Shown here piece by piece: positions 1 through 5,652 of a stretch of DNA of 7,260 nucleotides (position 1 is the stretch's first letter; every line of letters starts with the position of its first letter). The notes under the pieces were generated by a model. That model had not been told where the DNA came from and did not search any database. It was given only the letters and a program-made list of their open reading frames with translations. Position numbers and translations under genes: made by a program. The DNA is from Candidatus Eisenbergiella stercorigallinarum (GTDB taxonomy: Bacteria; Bacillota; Clostridia; Lachnospirales; Lachnospiraceae): contig DWUW01000204.1 of assembly GCA_019120525.1 (NCBI GenBank), positions 1-7,260 of the forward strand. Reading direction: 5' to 3'.

Positions 1-548
1 TTTTCCTCATTGGGGTTCTTCCCCTGGAAGTTGGCGTAGATCACCGTCTCGTCCCCGTCCTGGACGGCATACCACTTATATACGGAAGCCTCGGGCTCCC
101 AGGAGCATTCATACACCTCTCCCTTTACACAGGCTTCCAGGCTGTCCGCTTCATAGAGCATCTTATCGTTCAGATAGACCGCCCCTGTGTGCTTGCTCCT
201 TCCCGCGAAATACCAGTCGCCGTACACATAGGTGGTGTAGGGATTGTAATCCCCGAACAGGCCGTTCCCGATCCGGCATACCCATACATTCCCCTCATAA
301 GGCGTCCAGCTCTTCACCTCCTCCGCGCCGGTGATCACCGCGCCAAGCGGCTGCATGCTGCGGTAGGTGATCCTTGCGTCCGGCGTCCCGGCGTTCACCG
401 GGTTCACGTACTCCCGGTATACGCCCGGAGCCACCAGGACCTCGTCCCCCGGCACGGCGATGCGCGCCGCGTCATTGATGTGCCGGAAGGGACGCTCCTT
501 GCTTCCGTTTCCATCCCGGAAAGCGGCTGCGTCAACATAAATCTGCAT
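1..548 (-). CDS. GH120-like beta-xylosidase / parallel beta-helix glycosidase, N-terminal part
   Basis: An open frame runs from ATG at 548 off the left edge, giving 182 codons with no stop. The translation begins MQIYVDAAAFRDGNGS and contains PGDEVLVAPGVYREYV (residues 33-48), NGLFGDYNPY (95-104), VYLND (124-128) and YANFQGKNPNEE (171-182). From memory this matches, in order and spacing, the start of GH120 beta-xylosidases such as Thermoanaerobacterium saccharolyticum XylC. Family members are about 640 residues, so roughly two thirds lies outside the window, including the catalytic acids, which cannot be checked. The family removes xylose from the ends of xylo-oligosaccharides. No signal peptide is visible, so a cytoplasmic enzyme is inferred. 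An in-frame ATG at 563 exists, but 548 is preferred: a GGGGGAAAAG ribosome site precedes it and the family N-terminus aligns there. The gene has its own promoter and a hairpin in its leader. It could instead be another beta-helix glycosidase. Confidence 0.85.
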   Translation of the reverse strand, partial: MQIYVDAAAFRDGNGSKERPFRHINDAARIAVPGDEVLVAPGVYREYVNPVNAGTPDARITYRSMQPLGAVITGAEEVKSWTPYEGNVWVCRIGNGLFGDYNPYTTYVYGDWYFAGRSKHTGAVYLNDKMLYEADSLEACVKGEVYECSWEPEASVYKWYAVQDGDETVIYANFQGKNPNEE

Positions 549-584
549 CTTCTTTTCCCCCATTTCCTTTGATGATTTATCACT

Positions 585-604
585 GCCGTCCGGGAAAGGA
601 CGGC
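585..604 (-). promoter_or_regulatory. Leader hairpin upstream of GH120 gene
   Basis: A perfect 7-base inverted repeat (GCCGTCC at 585-591, GGACGGC at 598-604) encloses a 6-base loop. It lies 37 bases upstream of the GH120 start codon and about 30 bases downstream of the predicted transcription start, so it would be in the mRNA leader. No T-run follows on either strand, so it is not a standard terminator. It could be an mRNA-stabilising stem or an operator; the role is inference. Confidence 0.4.
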
Positions 605-639
605 CCGTGACACGCTTTTGAAAAGCAATCTGCAAGGAT

Positions 640-668
640 ATAATATCCCATCTGAAAACAGGGGTCAA
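640..668 (-). promoter_or_regulatory. Sigma-A-type promoter of the GH120 gene
   Basis: On the minus strand, TTGACC (663-668) and TATTAT (640-645) are separated by exactly 17 bases. Each box matches the consensus at five of six positions. Transcription would start near 633, leaving a leader of about 85 bases before ATG 548. The -10 box sits inside a 13-base palindrome, GGATAT-A-ATATCC (636-648), which could serve as a repressor site. The promoter suggests the GH120 gene is transcribed separately from the carrier gene upstream of it. Confidence 0.7.
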
Positions 669-721
669 GATGGTTTTTACAGCCTGTGCCGGCAGTTTTT
701 TTCAGTGGTTTTAAGCCTGTA

Positions 722-2182
722 TCAGTAAGGCCCGTACTGGATCGCCACGCAGAACATCAGGGCGGCGACCACCAGCACGGCCACCGCCGCGATCAGCTTC
801 CAGGTCCAGCGGTACCATTTGCTCAAAGGAAGGTTGATGGCGCTGGTGGTGAGAAGGATCATGGTGGAGGTGGGGTAAAACATGTTTGTGAAGCTGTCTC
901 CGAACATGGAGGCCTGTACGATGGTCTGGGAGGTAAGCCCGATCATGTTCCCCAGCGGGACCAGCATGGGAAGAAGCAGAAACGCCTTGGTGGAGGCGCT
1001 TCCCACCGCGAATTCCATCAGCATGGTGATGCCGAGGATCACCAGGATGGCCAGATAGGGACTCATGCCCTCTATGGCCTGATGGGCCTCATACAGCAGG
1101 GTATCCATGATCTTTCCTTCCACGATGATCTGCCGGATCCCCATCACCAGAAAGATCACGATCACGCCGGAGGCGGTTTTTTTCATTCCCTTGAAAAATT
1201 CCTTCCAGATAAAGGCGCTTTCCGCATAGCCCGCCGCATGCGCGCCCGCCAGGATCCCGCCGCACAGGCAGAGCATCATAAAGGGCATGGTAACGCCGTT
1301 CAGCGCCTGTACGAAAATGGACAGGACGGAAAAGGCGACGGACAGCAGAATGGAGCCGCAGAAGATCCAGGCCGCCCTGCGCACCTTTTTATCGCCCAGA
1401 ATGGCGGTGTCTATCTTCTCGGGAAACATGCCCCGGATGGTCCGGTCCGTCTCTCTGGAAATGGACGCCTCCGGATTCTTTTCAATCTTTCGGGCATAAT
1501 TTCTTAAAAATACGATCAGGATCCCATAGACGATAAAAAACAGGATGAGCCTCAGCCAGAGGCCGGAATACATGGGAAGCTGGGCGACCGTCTGGGGGAT
1601 TCCCACCGTAAAGGGATTGGTGGTGGAGCAGGCAAAGCCGAAGCCGATGGGCAGAACGCTCATTCCCATCGCCATCAGGGAATCCCAGCCCAAGGCGAAG
1701 CAGAGTCCCAGGGCAAGCGGCAGGATCACCGCCGCCTGGTCATAAAAGGACAGGGTGGATCCCATCGCCATCAGCACGAAAACCATCACGTTCAGGATCA
1801 GAAACCTCTTTTCTCCAAAACGGTCGATGATGGCGGTGACCAGATACAGAAGGATCTTTGAATCATCCAGAAGGACGAACACGCCGCCCATGACCAGCAG
1901 AAACAGCATGACCACGACGACGCTGACCGCGCCCGGATCCAGGAACGCTTCAAAGGGCGCGGTGATCCACCTCCATACGGGCAGCTTTTCTCCTTCTATG
2001 TAGCGGAAGGAATTTTCCACGATCTCCTCCCTGCCGTCCACGGTCACTCTTTCGTAGCTGCCCTGGGGGATCAGCTGCGTGGCGATTCCCGCTGCAATGA
2101 TCAGGATGACGATGAACAGCGCCTTTTTCAGGATCAGCGTCTGGTTCATCTTCACATCTCTCAGGCTTCTTTTTTCTTCCAT
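722..2182 (-). CDS. YfcC/DcuC-family membrane carrier (ion-transporter superfamily)
   Basis: A 486-residue integral membrane protein with about 12 hydrophobic segments (for example near residues 20-36, 85-105, 128-145, 149-165, 208-226, 271-291, 297-315, 335-352, 375-393 and 462-482). The TTNPFTVGI motif (187-195) and the late FGDSFTNMFYPTS motif (427-439) are typical of the YfcC/DcuC family (C4-dicarboxylate anaerobic carrier Pfam family). Two broken-helix-like segments around these motifs probably form the substrate site. The family is poorly characterised; proposed substrates are dicarboxylates, amino acids or peptide-like compounds. The gene lies 90 bp downstream of an AbgB-like hydrolase on the same strand, so it probably imports that enzyme's N-acyl or aminobenzoyl amino-acid substrate. 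The start at 2182 has a GAGAGGAGAG ribosome site. A second in-frame ATG at 2149 (residue 12) would still give a full first membrane helix. No clear terminator follows the stop. Confidence 0.85.
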   Translation of the reverse strand: MEEKRSLRDVKMNQTLILKKALFIVILIIAAGIATQLIPQGSYERVTVDGREEIVENSFRYIEGEKLPVWRWITAPFEAFLDPGAVSVVVVMLFLLVMGGVFVLLDDSKILLYLVTAIIDRFGEKRFLILNVMVFVLMAMGSTLSFYDQAAVILPLALGLCFALGWDSLMAMGMSVLPIGFGFACSTTNPFTVGIPQTVAQLPMYSGLWLRLILFFIVYGILIVFLRNYARKIEKNPEASISRETDRTIRGMFPEKIDTAILGDKKVRRAAWIFCGSILLSVAFSVLSIFVQALNGVTMPFMMLCLCGGILAGAHAAGYAESAFIWKEFFKGMKKTASGVIVIFLVMGIRQIIVEGKIMDTLLYEAHQAIEGMSPYLAILVILGITMLMEFAVGSASTKAFLLLPMLVPLGNMIGLTSQTIVQASMFGDSFTNMFYPTSTMILLTTSAINLPLSKWYRWTWKLIAAVAVLVVAALMFCVAIQYGPY

Positions 2183-2198
2183 ACTCTCCTCTCATTCC

Positions 2199-2228
2199 GG
2201 GAAGGGCGCTCTTTTGGCGCGGCTTCCC
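2199..2228 (-). promoter_or_regulatory. Intercistronic hairpin between hydrolase and carrier genes
   Basis: GGGAAG (2199-2204) pairs with CTTCCC (2223-2228). An inner GCGC/GCGC stem (2206-2209 with 2217-2220) closes a 7-base loop. The hairpin sits in the 90-bp gap, directly before the ribosome site of the carrier. No T-run follows in the minus direction, so it more likely affects RNA processing, stability or translation than termination. The structure is seen in the sequence; the function is inferred. Confidence 0.4.
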
Positions 2229-2272
2229 ATTCTGTTCCGTCGCTGCTTTCCGCATTACACGACGCCTTTCGC

Positions 2273-3718
2273 TCATTCGTCGCTTTCCGTGGGAACCGGC
2301 TTCGCGTCCGCCGGGATGTCGCATACATAGGTTTCTCCGCCAAGCCGCCTGTCATATTCCTGTCTCGCCTGTTTCAGAAGCTTTGGATCCTCCAGCAGGT
2401 CCACGGCGCTTCCGGCGATCACCTTCGCCGCGTACAGCATCCCCTTATGGGCGACGGCGCTCTTTCCCTGCGCCGTGCGCTGCCAGGAATGGCTGGGCGT
2501 GCCCGCGGCCATGGTGGCCGCCATGATTTGCGAGGTGGGGCAGTTCCAGCTCACGTCTCCCACATCGCTGGAGCTGGACAGGCACATGTTCAGACGGAAG
2601 TTGGGAACCGGGAAATCATAGATCTCCCTTCCGGCTGCCAGCTTCGCGATCCCCGCCGCCTTTTCTCCCAGCTTCGCCGCCATGTCGGAAAGAAGGGTGG
2701 ACGGCGCTTCCAGCGCGTTTACGAAAGTCTTCGCATATTCCCTTTCTTCCTGCGTATAGACCGGCAGCGGCGCTTCCTGTAGATTGCGGGCCATCACATC
2801 GGAAAGCACGTCGTTGGGGATCACATTGGCCGTGGAATTGATCATGCGGATATCCACTGAAGTCCCTGTCATCAGCGCGGCTCCCCGGGCGATATCGTCC
2901 ACCCTCTCCTTCAGCTCTCTCACCTGAGAAAGCCTGGGGGCGCGGATATAATAGGAATTTTCCGCCTCCGGCTGAACCACGTTGGGCGATTTCCCGCCCG
3001 CGTTCACGATGGCGTAATGGATCCTCGCTTCCGGAATGATATGCTCCCGCAAAAACTGCGTTCCGATATTCATCAGCTCCGCCGCGTCCAGGGCGCTTCT
3101 TCCCAGCTGCGGACAGGCCGCCGCGTGGGCCGCCCGCCCCGTGAAATGATAATGCACCTTAAAGACCGCCAGCGTGCTGACGCTGTTCGCCGCGTTGATA
3201 TCTCCCGGATGCCAGGTCAGGGCCGCGTCCAGGCCGTCAAAGACGCCCTCTCTTGCCATGAATGCCTTGCCGGAACCGCCCTCCTCTCCCGGGCAGCCGT
3301 AGTAGATCACGGTCCCTTCCTTCCCGTTTTCCTGCAGATAATCCTTGACCGCCACAGCGGCGGCAAGGGAACCAGCGCCAAGCAGGTTATGGCCGCAGCC
3401 GTGGCCCTTTTCGCCCGTTGGCTTCGGCTGCGCCGCATCCGCTTCCTGGGACATGGCGTAAAGGGCGTCGTATTCTCCCAAAATGCCGATGACGGGATGC
3501 CCCGATCCGAACCGTCCCAGGAAGGCCGTCTCCATCCCGGCCAGCGGACGGGTCACGGCAAAGCCTTCCTTTTCCAGAAGACCGCAGAGCAGATCCGCCG
3601 CGAAATACTCCTCAAAGGAGGTCTCCGGATGCTCCCAGATCCGGTCCGCCGCGTCAAAATACTGCTGCTTTTTTCTTTCCAGCGCTTCAAACATCTGTTT
3701 TTTGTCCATTGTTTTCAT
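2273..3718 (-). CDS. abgB: M20 family amidohydrolase, AbgB-like (p-aminobenzoyl-glutamate hydrolase subunit B type)
   Basis: This 481-residue protein has the same length as E. coli AbgB as I recall it, and agrees with it along the whole chain. Shared motifs include the WEHPETSFEE start region (28-37), GEYDAL (81-86), GHGCGHNLLGAG (105-116), GCPGEEGGSGK (141-151), ALTWHP (166-171), AAHAA (196-200) in the dimerisation domain, SSSDVGDVSW (382-391) and AHKGML (423-428). By family analogy C108, H110, E145/E146, H170 and H424 bind the two catalytic metals. The enzyme class hydrolyses N-acyl or aminobenzoyl amino acids in the cytoplasm. The true substrate here is unknown: p-aminobenzoyl-glutamate or another N-acyl amino acid or dipeptide. 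ATG 3718 is chosen because AGGA lies 8 bases upstream and the length fits. ATG 3709, also with an AAAGGA site, is nearly as good; the frame remains open further upstream but runs through palindromic non-coding DNA. No AbgA partner is in the window. It is probably co-transcribed with the carrier and controlled by the divergent regulator. Confidence 0.88.
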   Translation of the reverse strand: MKTMDKKQMFEALERKKQQYFDAADRIWEHPETSFEEYFAADLLCGLLEKEGFAVTRPLAGMETAFLGRFGSGHPVIGILGEYDALYAMSQEADAAQPKPTGEKGHGCGHNLLGAGSLAAAVAVKDYLQENGKEGTVIYYGCPGEEGGSGKAFMAREGVFDGLDAALTWHPGDINAANSVSTLAVFKVHYHFTGRAAHAAACPQLGRSALDAAELMNIGTQFLREHIIPEARIHYAIVNAGGKSPNVVQPEAENSYYIRAPRLSQVRELKERVDDIARGAALMTGTSVDIRMINSTANVIPNDVLSDVMARNLQEAPLPVYTQEEREYAKTFVNALEAPSTLLSDMAAKLGEKAAGIAKLAAGREIYDFPVPNFRLNMCLSSSSDVGDVSWNCPTSQIMAATMAAGTPSHSWQRTAQGKSAVAHKGMLYAAKVIAGSAVDLLEDPKLLKQARQEYDRRLGGETYVCDIPADAKPVPTESDE

Positions 3719-3740
3719 CCTTTCTTTCCTGTCGTTTTCT

Positions 3741-3880
3741 GTGGTATAATGATTGCGCACAGCGCAATCCGGCACGATTCTATCGTGCCGCCCCGCTTCG
3801 CGGGGATGATACCTAACCCACGGCTTGAGAAGAAAATGACGCCTGCGGCGTCGCTTTCTCCTCTGCGCTCGTGGTATCAT
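3741..3880. repeat. Block of four directly abutting triloop hairpins
   Basis: Hairpin A: GATTGCGC / GCGCAATC, 3751-3769, loop ACA. Hairpin B: CGGCACGAT / ATCGTGCCG, 3770-3790, loop TCT. Hairpin C: CCCCGC / GCGGGG, 3791-3805, loop TTC. Hairpin D is a long imperfect stem, 3806-3880, with loop TGC. Its inner 17-position arm (3827-3843 with 3847-3863) has 14 normal pairs, one G-T and two mismatches; its outer parts are CCACG/CGTGG and ATGATA/TATCAT. Each hairpin begins at the base after the previous one ends. GTGGTATAAT (3741-3750) and GTGGTATCAT (3871-3880) form a 10-base direct repeat with one mismatch. No T-run follows on either side, so these are not terminators. The block could be a palindromic mobile repeat (REP- or MITE-like) or a structured leader RNA. 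Confidence 0.7.
3743..3750 (+). promoter_or_regulatory. Candidate extended -10 promoter for the regulator
   Basis: TGG followed by a perfect TATAAT (3745-3750) gives an extended -10 (TGnTATAAT) reading toward the regulator. The -35 region is poor: no TTGACA-like hexamer lies 16-18 bases upstream. Hairpin A starts at the next base, so transcription would begin within its first arm, leaving a leader of about 225 bases containing hairpins B to D. The TATAAT could also simply be part of the flanking repeat. No convincing opposite promoter for the AbgB-like gene was found; CATTAT on the minus strand overlaps the same site. Confidence 0.4.
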
Positions 3881-3923
3881 TCTGTCATCATCTGAAAATA
3901 TTTGCACCAAGGGAGCAGGGACC

Positions 3924-3978
3924 CGGAAGGGGGCCGCATGCCGCATCCTTCCGCCGTATCCCCCGCTCCGGAATGGGG
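3924..3978 (+). promoter_or_regulatory. Structured leader just before the regulator start
   Basis: CGGAAGG (3924-3930) pairs with CCTTCCG (3947-3953), with a possible inner GGC/GCC. CCCC (3961-3964) can then pair with GGGG (3975-3978), which is the only G-rich ribosome-site candidate for ATG 3985 and lies 6 bases from it. This pairing could hide the ribosome site and reduce translation. The complementarity is seen; the regulatory effect is inferred. Confidence 0.3.
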
Positions 3979-3984
3979 TTTGTG

Positions 3985-5310
3985 ATGAAGATTGCCGTAT
4001 TTACGCCGAAAACCTATCGGGCAGCCTTTGAGGAGGCCATCCGGGGGCTGAACCGCCGGGACTGTTTTTTCTGTCTGGAATATTCCGATTTCTATGAGAT
4101 CGCGTCCCTTTACCGGAAATATGAAAAGCAGATCGACGGGATCCTTTTCTCCGGGGCGCTTCCGGAAAATTATTTTCACAGCCGCTTCCCGTCCGCCCGG
4201 CTTCCCGTCTGCAGCATGCGGCACAGCAGGCTTCTGACCGCCCTGGCCCTGCTGCGCTTTTCCCGGGAATGCCCGCAGATCCCTCTGACGAAGGTTTTCT
4301 GCGACGGGATCGCCAATGTTACCGACCGGAAGCTCTACGAGGATTGTCTCGGGACGGCGTACATGCCCCGCTGCCTCACCACCTGGCACTATACCGACCA
4401 CATGCTGGAGCAGCTGTCGGAGGAGATCCTGCGCCTGTACGAGACCGGGGAGATCTCCCACGGCTTTTTCACCATCAGCAGCCTGTACGAGCAGGCTGCT
4501 TCCAGAGGCTTTCCCTGTACGCACATCGCCCTGCTTCCTGAAAATATCAGGGAAGGCCTGAGCCGGATCCTCGCCCTGACGGAGAACCGGAAAAAGACGG
4601 AAAATATGGCCCTGACCATGATTCTGGACTATGCCGGGAAGGGCGGACCGGATTATAACGAAAGGGAATACCGGGAGGCGACGCTGAAAAAGCTCCTGGT
4701 GGACTATAAAAGGGAAAAGCAGCTTTCCGGGCTTTCCATTGAATCCTCAAACGGCCGTCTGGAGCTGAACCTTTCCGCCCCCTGCGATCCCGCAGAGCCC
4801 TGGCAGCCGCTCCTGGACTGCCTTGGAAGGATCCGGGAAGCCTATCCGGCAGCCCTGAACGCCGGCATCGGCATCGGACAGCAGCCCTTTTCGGCCCGCG
4901 GCGACGCGCTGTCGGCCCTTTCCTTTGCGGAGGACTTCTCCGATTCCTGCTGCTTCTGCCTGCAGGACGGGACGCTCACCGGCCCCCTGCTTTCGGACTG
5001 CTGCCTGACGATCCACACCAACCTTCTGGGACTGTCCGCCAATCTCGCCTCCGAGCTGTCCGTCTCTCCCATGAATTACGTGCGGACCATCACGCTTTTG
5101 GAGGGGATGCAGGCACAGGAAGCCGCTTCTGCTGCCGTCACCTCCGAGCTTCTTGCCCGGTATCTCCATGTGACGGTACGAAGCGCCAACCGGATCCTCT
5201 CCGCCCTGGCGAAAAGGAAGATCATCCGGGAGCGCTCCCTTTCCTCTCCCGCGCCCGGGAAGGGACGGCCCGTGCGCTTCTATGAGCTGTCGGACAGCCC
5301 GCATATTTAG
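3985..5310 (+). CDS. Transcriptional regulator with degenerate GGDEF-like region and C-terminal winged helix
   Basis: A 441-residue soluble protein in three parts. Residues 1 to about 200 (start MKIAVFTPKTY, with DGILFSGALP at 51-60) look like a sensor or ligand-binding region I cannot assign to a named family. Residues about 208-335 resemble a degenerate GGDEF fold, as in CdaR-type regulators: a helical start, then ALNAGIGIGQQPF (290-302), an alternating-helix stretch and SCCFCLQDGTLTGPL (321-335). No intact GGDEF catalytic motif is present, so it should sense rather than make a nucleotide. Residues about 364-436 form a winged helix: TSELLARYLHVTVRSANRIL (386-405) is the helix-turn-helix and GKGRPVRFYEL (425-435) the wing. 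The gene diverges from the AbgB-like hydrolase and probably regulates it and the carrier. ATG 3985 is chosen for its preceding GGGG and for the hydrophobic first strand. ATG 3973 and GTG 3982 are in-frame alternatives, and the frame stays open to 3871 through palindromic DNA. A likely terminator follows. Confidence 0.75.
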   Translation: MKIAVFTPKTYRAAFEEAIRGLNRRDCFFCLEYSDFYEIASLYRKYEKQIDGILFSGALPENYFHSRFPSARLPVCSMRHSRLLTALALLRFSRECPQIPLTKVFCDGIANVTDRKLYEDCLGTAYMPRCLTTWHYTDHMLEQLSEEILRLYETGEISHGFFTISSLYEQAASRGFPCTHIALLPENIREGLSRILALTENRKKTENMALTMILDYAGKGGPDYNEREYREATLKKLLVDYKREKQLSGLSIESSNGRLELNLSAPCDPAEPWQPLLDCLGRIREAYPAALNAGIGIGQQPFSARGDALSALSFAEDFSDSCCFCLQDGTLTGPLLSDCCLTIHTNLLGLSANLASELSVSPMNYVRTITLLEGMQAQEAASAAVTSELLARYLHVTVRSANRILSALAKRKIIRERSLSSPAPGKGRPVRFYELSDSPHI

Positions 5311-5325
5311 CGGAAGATGGCTCAG

Positions 5326-5361
5326 GGCCGGATCCGGTTTGTCTGGCCGGACTTTTCTTTT
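5326..5361 (+). terminator. Probable Rho-independent terminator of the regulator gene
   Basis: This starts 15 bases after the TAG stop. GGCCGGA (5326-5332) can pair with TCTGGCC (5342-5348) with one G-U pair. Alternatively TCCGG (5333-5337) pairs with CCGGA (5347-5351). The second form is directly followed by CTTTTCTTTT (5352-5361), a typical U-rich tail in the plus direction. Confidence 0.55.
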
Positions 5362-5382
5362 GTGTGGCGGGATTGTTTCTGT

Positions 5383-5430
5383 ATTTAAAGACATAATTTA
5401 TCTGCGTCTTTAAATGAATATAGCATATTC
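5383..5430. repeat. Two abutting AT-rich palindromes
   Basis: ATTTAAAGAC (5383-5392) and GTCTTTAAAT (5406-5415) form a perfect 10-base inverted repeat around a 13-base spacer. The next base begins GAATAT-AGC-ATATTC (5416-5430), a perfect 6-base repeat with a 3-base loop. TATAAG (5431-5436) follows immediately. No T-run suggests termination. Operator sites for a dimeric repressor near a second methyltransferase promoter are possible. Confidence 0.5.
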
Positions 5431-5534
5431 TATAAGAAACTGCAAGGCCGGGAAGATCCGGAATGGCGCTCCGGTACGGTGAAAAGCAGCGGCTGCACCA
5501 TTCGCGCCGTTCCGGCAGGCATTTTCCGCCGTTC

Positions 5535-5563
5535 TTGGCACACGCTCCATTTTATGGTAAACT
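5535..5563 (+). promoter_or_regulatory. Sigma-A-type promoter of the methyltransferase gene
   Basis: TTGGCA (5535-5540, five of six consensus positions) and TAAACT (5558-5563, four of six) are 17 bases apart, and TGG before the -10 box gives an extended -10. Transcription would start near 5570, about 80 bases before ATG 5653. That supports this start over the longer open frame beginning at 5479. Confidence 0.6.
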
Positions 5564-5652
5564 TGCAGACATCGGAGCCGCCGACGGTTCCGAAACAGAA
5601 TATGAGTTTCTCCGAAAGAAAAAAGACGAGGAATCCTGAAAGGAATACAAAC

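Larger units (their letters stand above)
5311..5652. other. Intergenic region between regulator and methyltransferase
   Basis: These 342 bp hold no gene I can support. From left to right are a terminator-like hairpin (5326-5361), two abutting AT-rich palindromes (5383-5430), a TATAAG box (5431-5436) with no good -35, about 100 bp with nothing recognisable, then the methyltransferase promoter (5535-5563) and its leader. The methyltransferase frame remains open upstream to an ATG at 5479, but that part overlaps the promoter and lacks family similarity. Confidence 0.6.

Noticed and set aside
591..610. Near-identical 20-base stretch at 591-610 and 5256-5275 (18 of 20 bases match).
   Set aside because: The second copy lies inside the regulator's coding sequence (GKGRPV wing), so it is constrained by protein. 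A chance match in GC-rich DNA is the simpler explanation.
648..678. CCATCT/AGATGG inverted repeat followed by TTTTT, looking like a plus-strand terminator.
   Set aside because: The stem is only 6 bp with a 14-base loop, no plus-strand gene lies upstream, and it overlaps a good minus-strand promoter.
686..1507. Plus-strand open frame of 273 codons opposite the carrier gene.
   Set aside because: Low-complexity His/Gly/Gln/Asp-rich translation typical of antisense of a membrane-protein gene; the minus strand has clear family motifs.
3017..3895. Plus-strand open frame of 292 codons opposite the abgB-like gene, ending within hairpin D's flank.
   Set aside because: It is antisense to well-conserved M20 motifs and has no recognisable protein similarity.
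3719..3946. N-terminal extension of the abgB-like frame upstream of 3718.
   Set aside because: The extension reads through the four hairpins and gives a basic, low-complexity sequence. The 481-residue form already matches E. coli AbgB in length.
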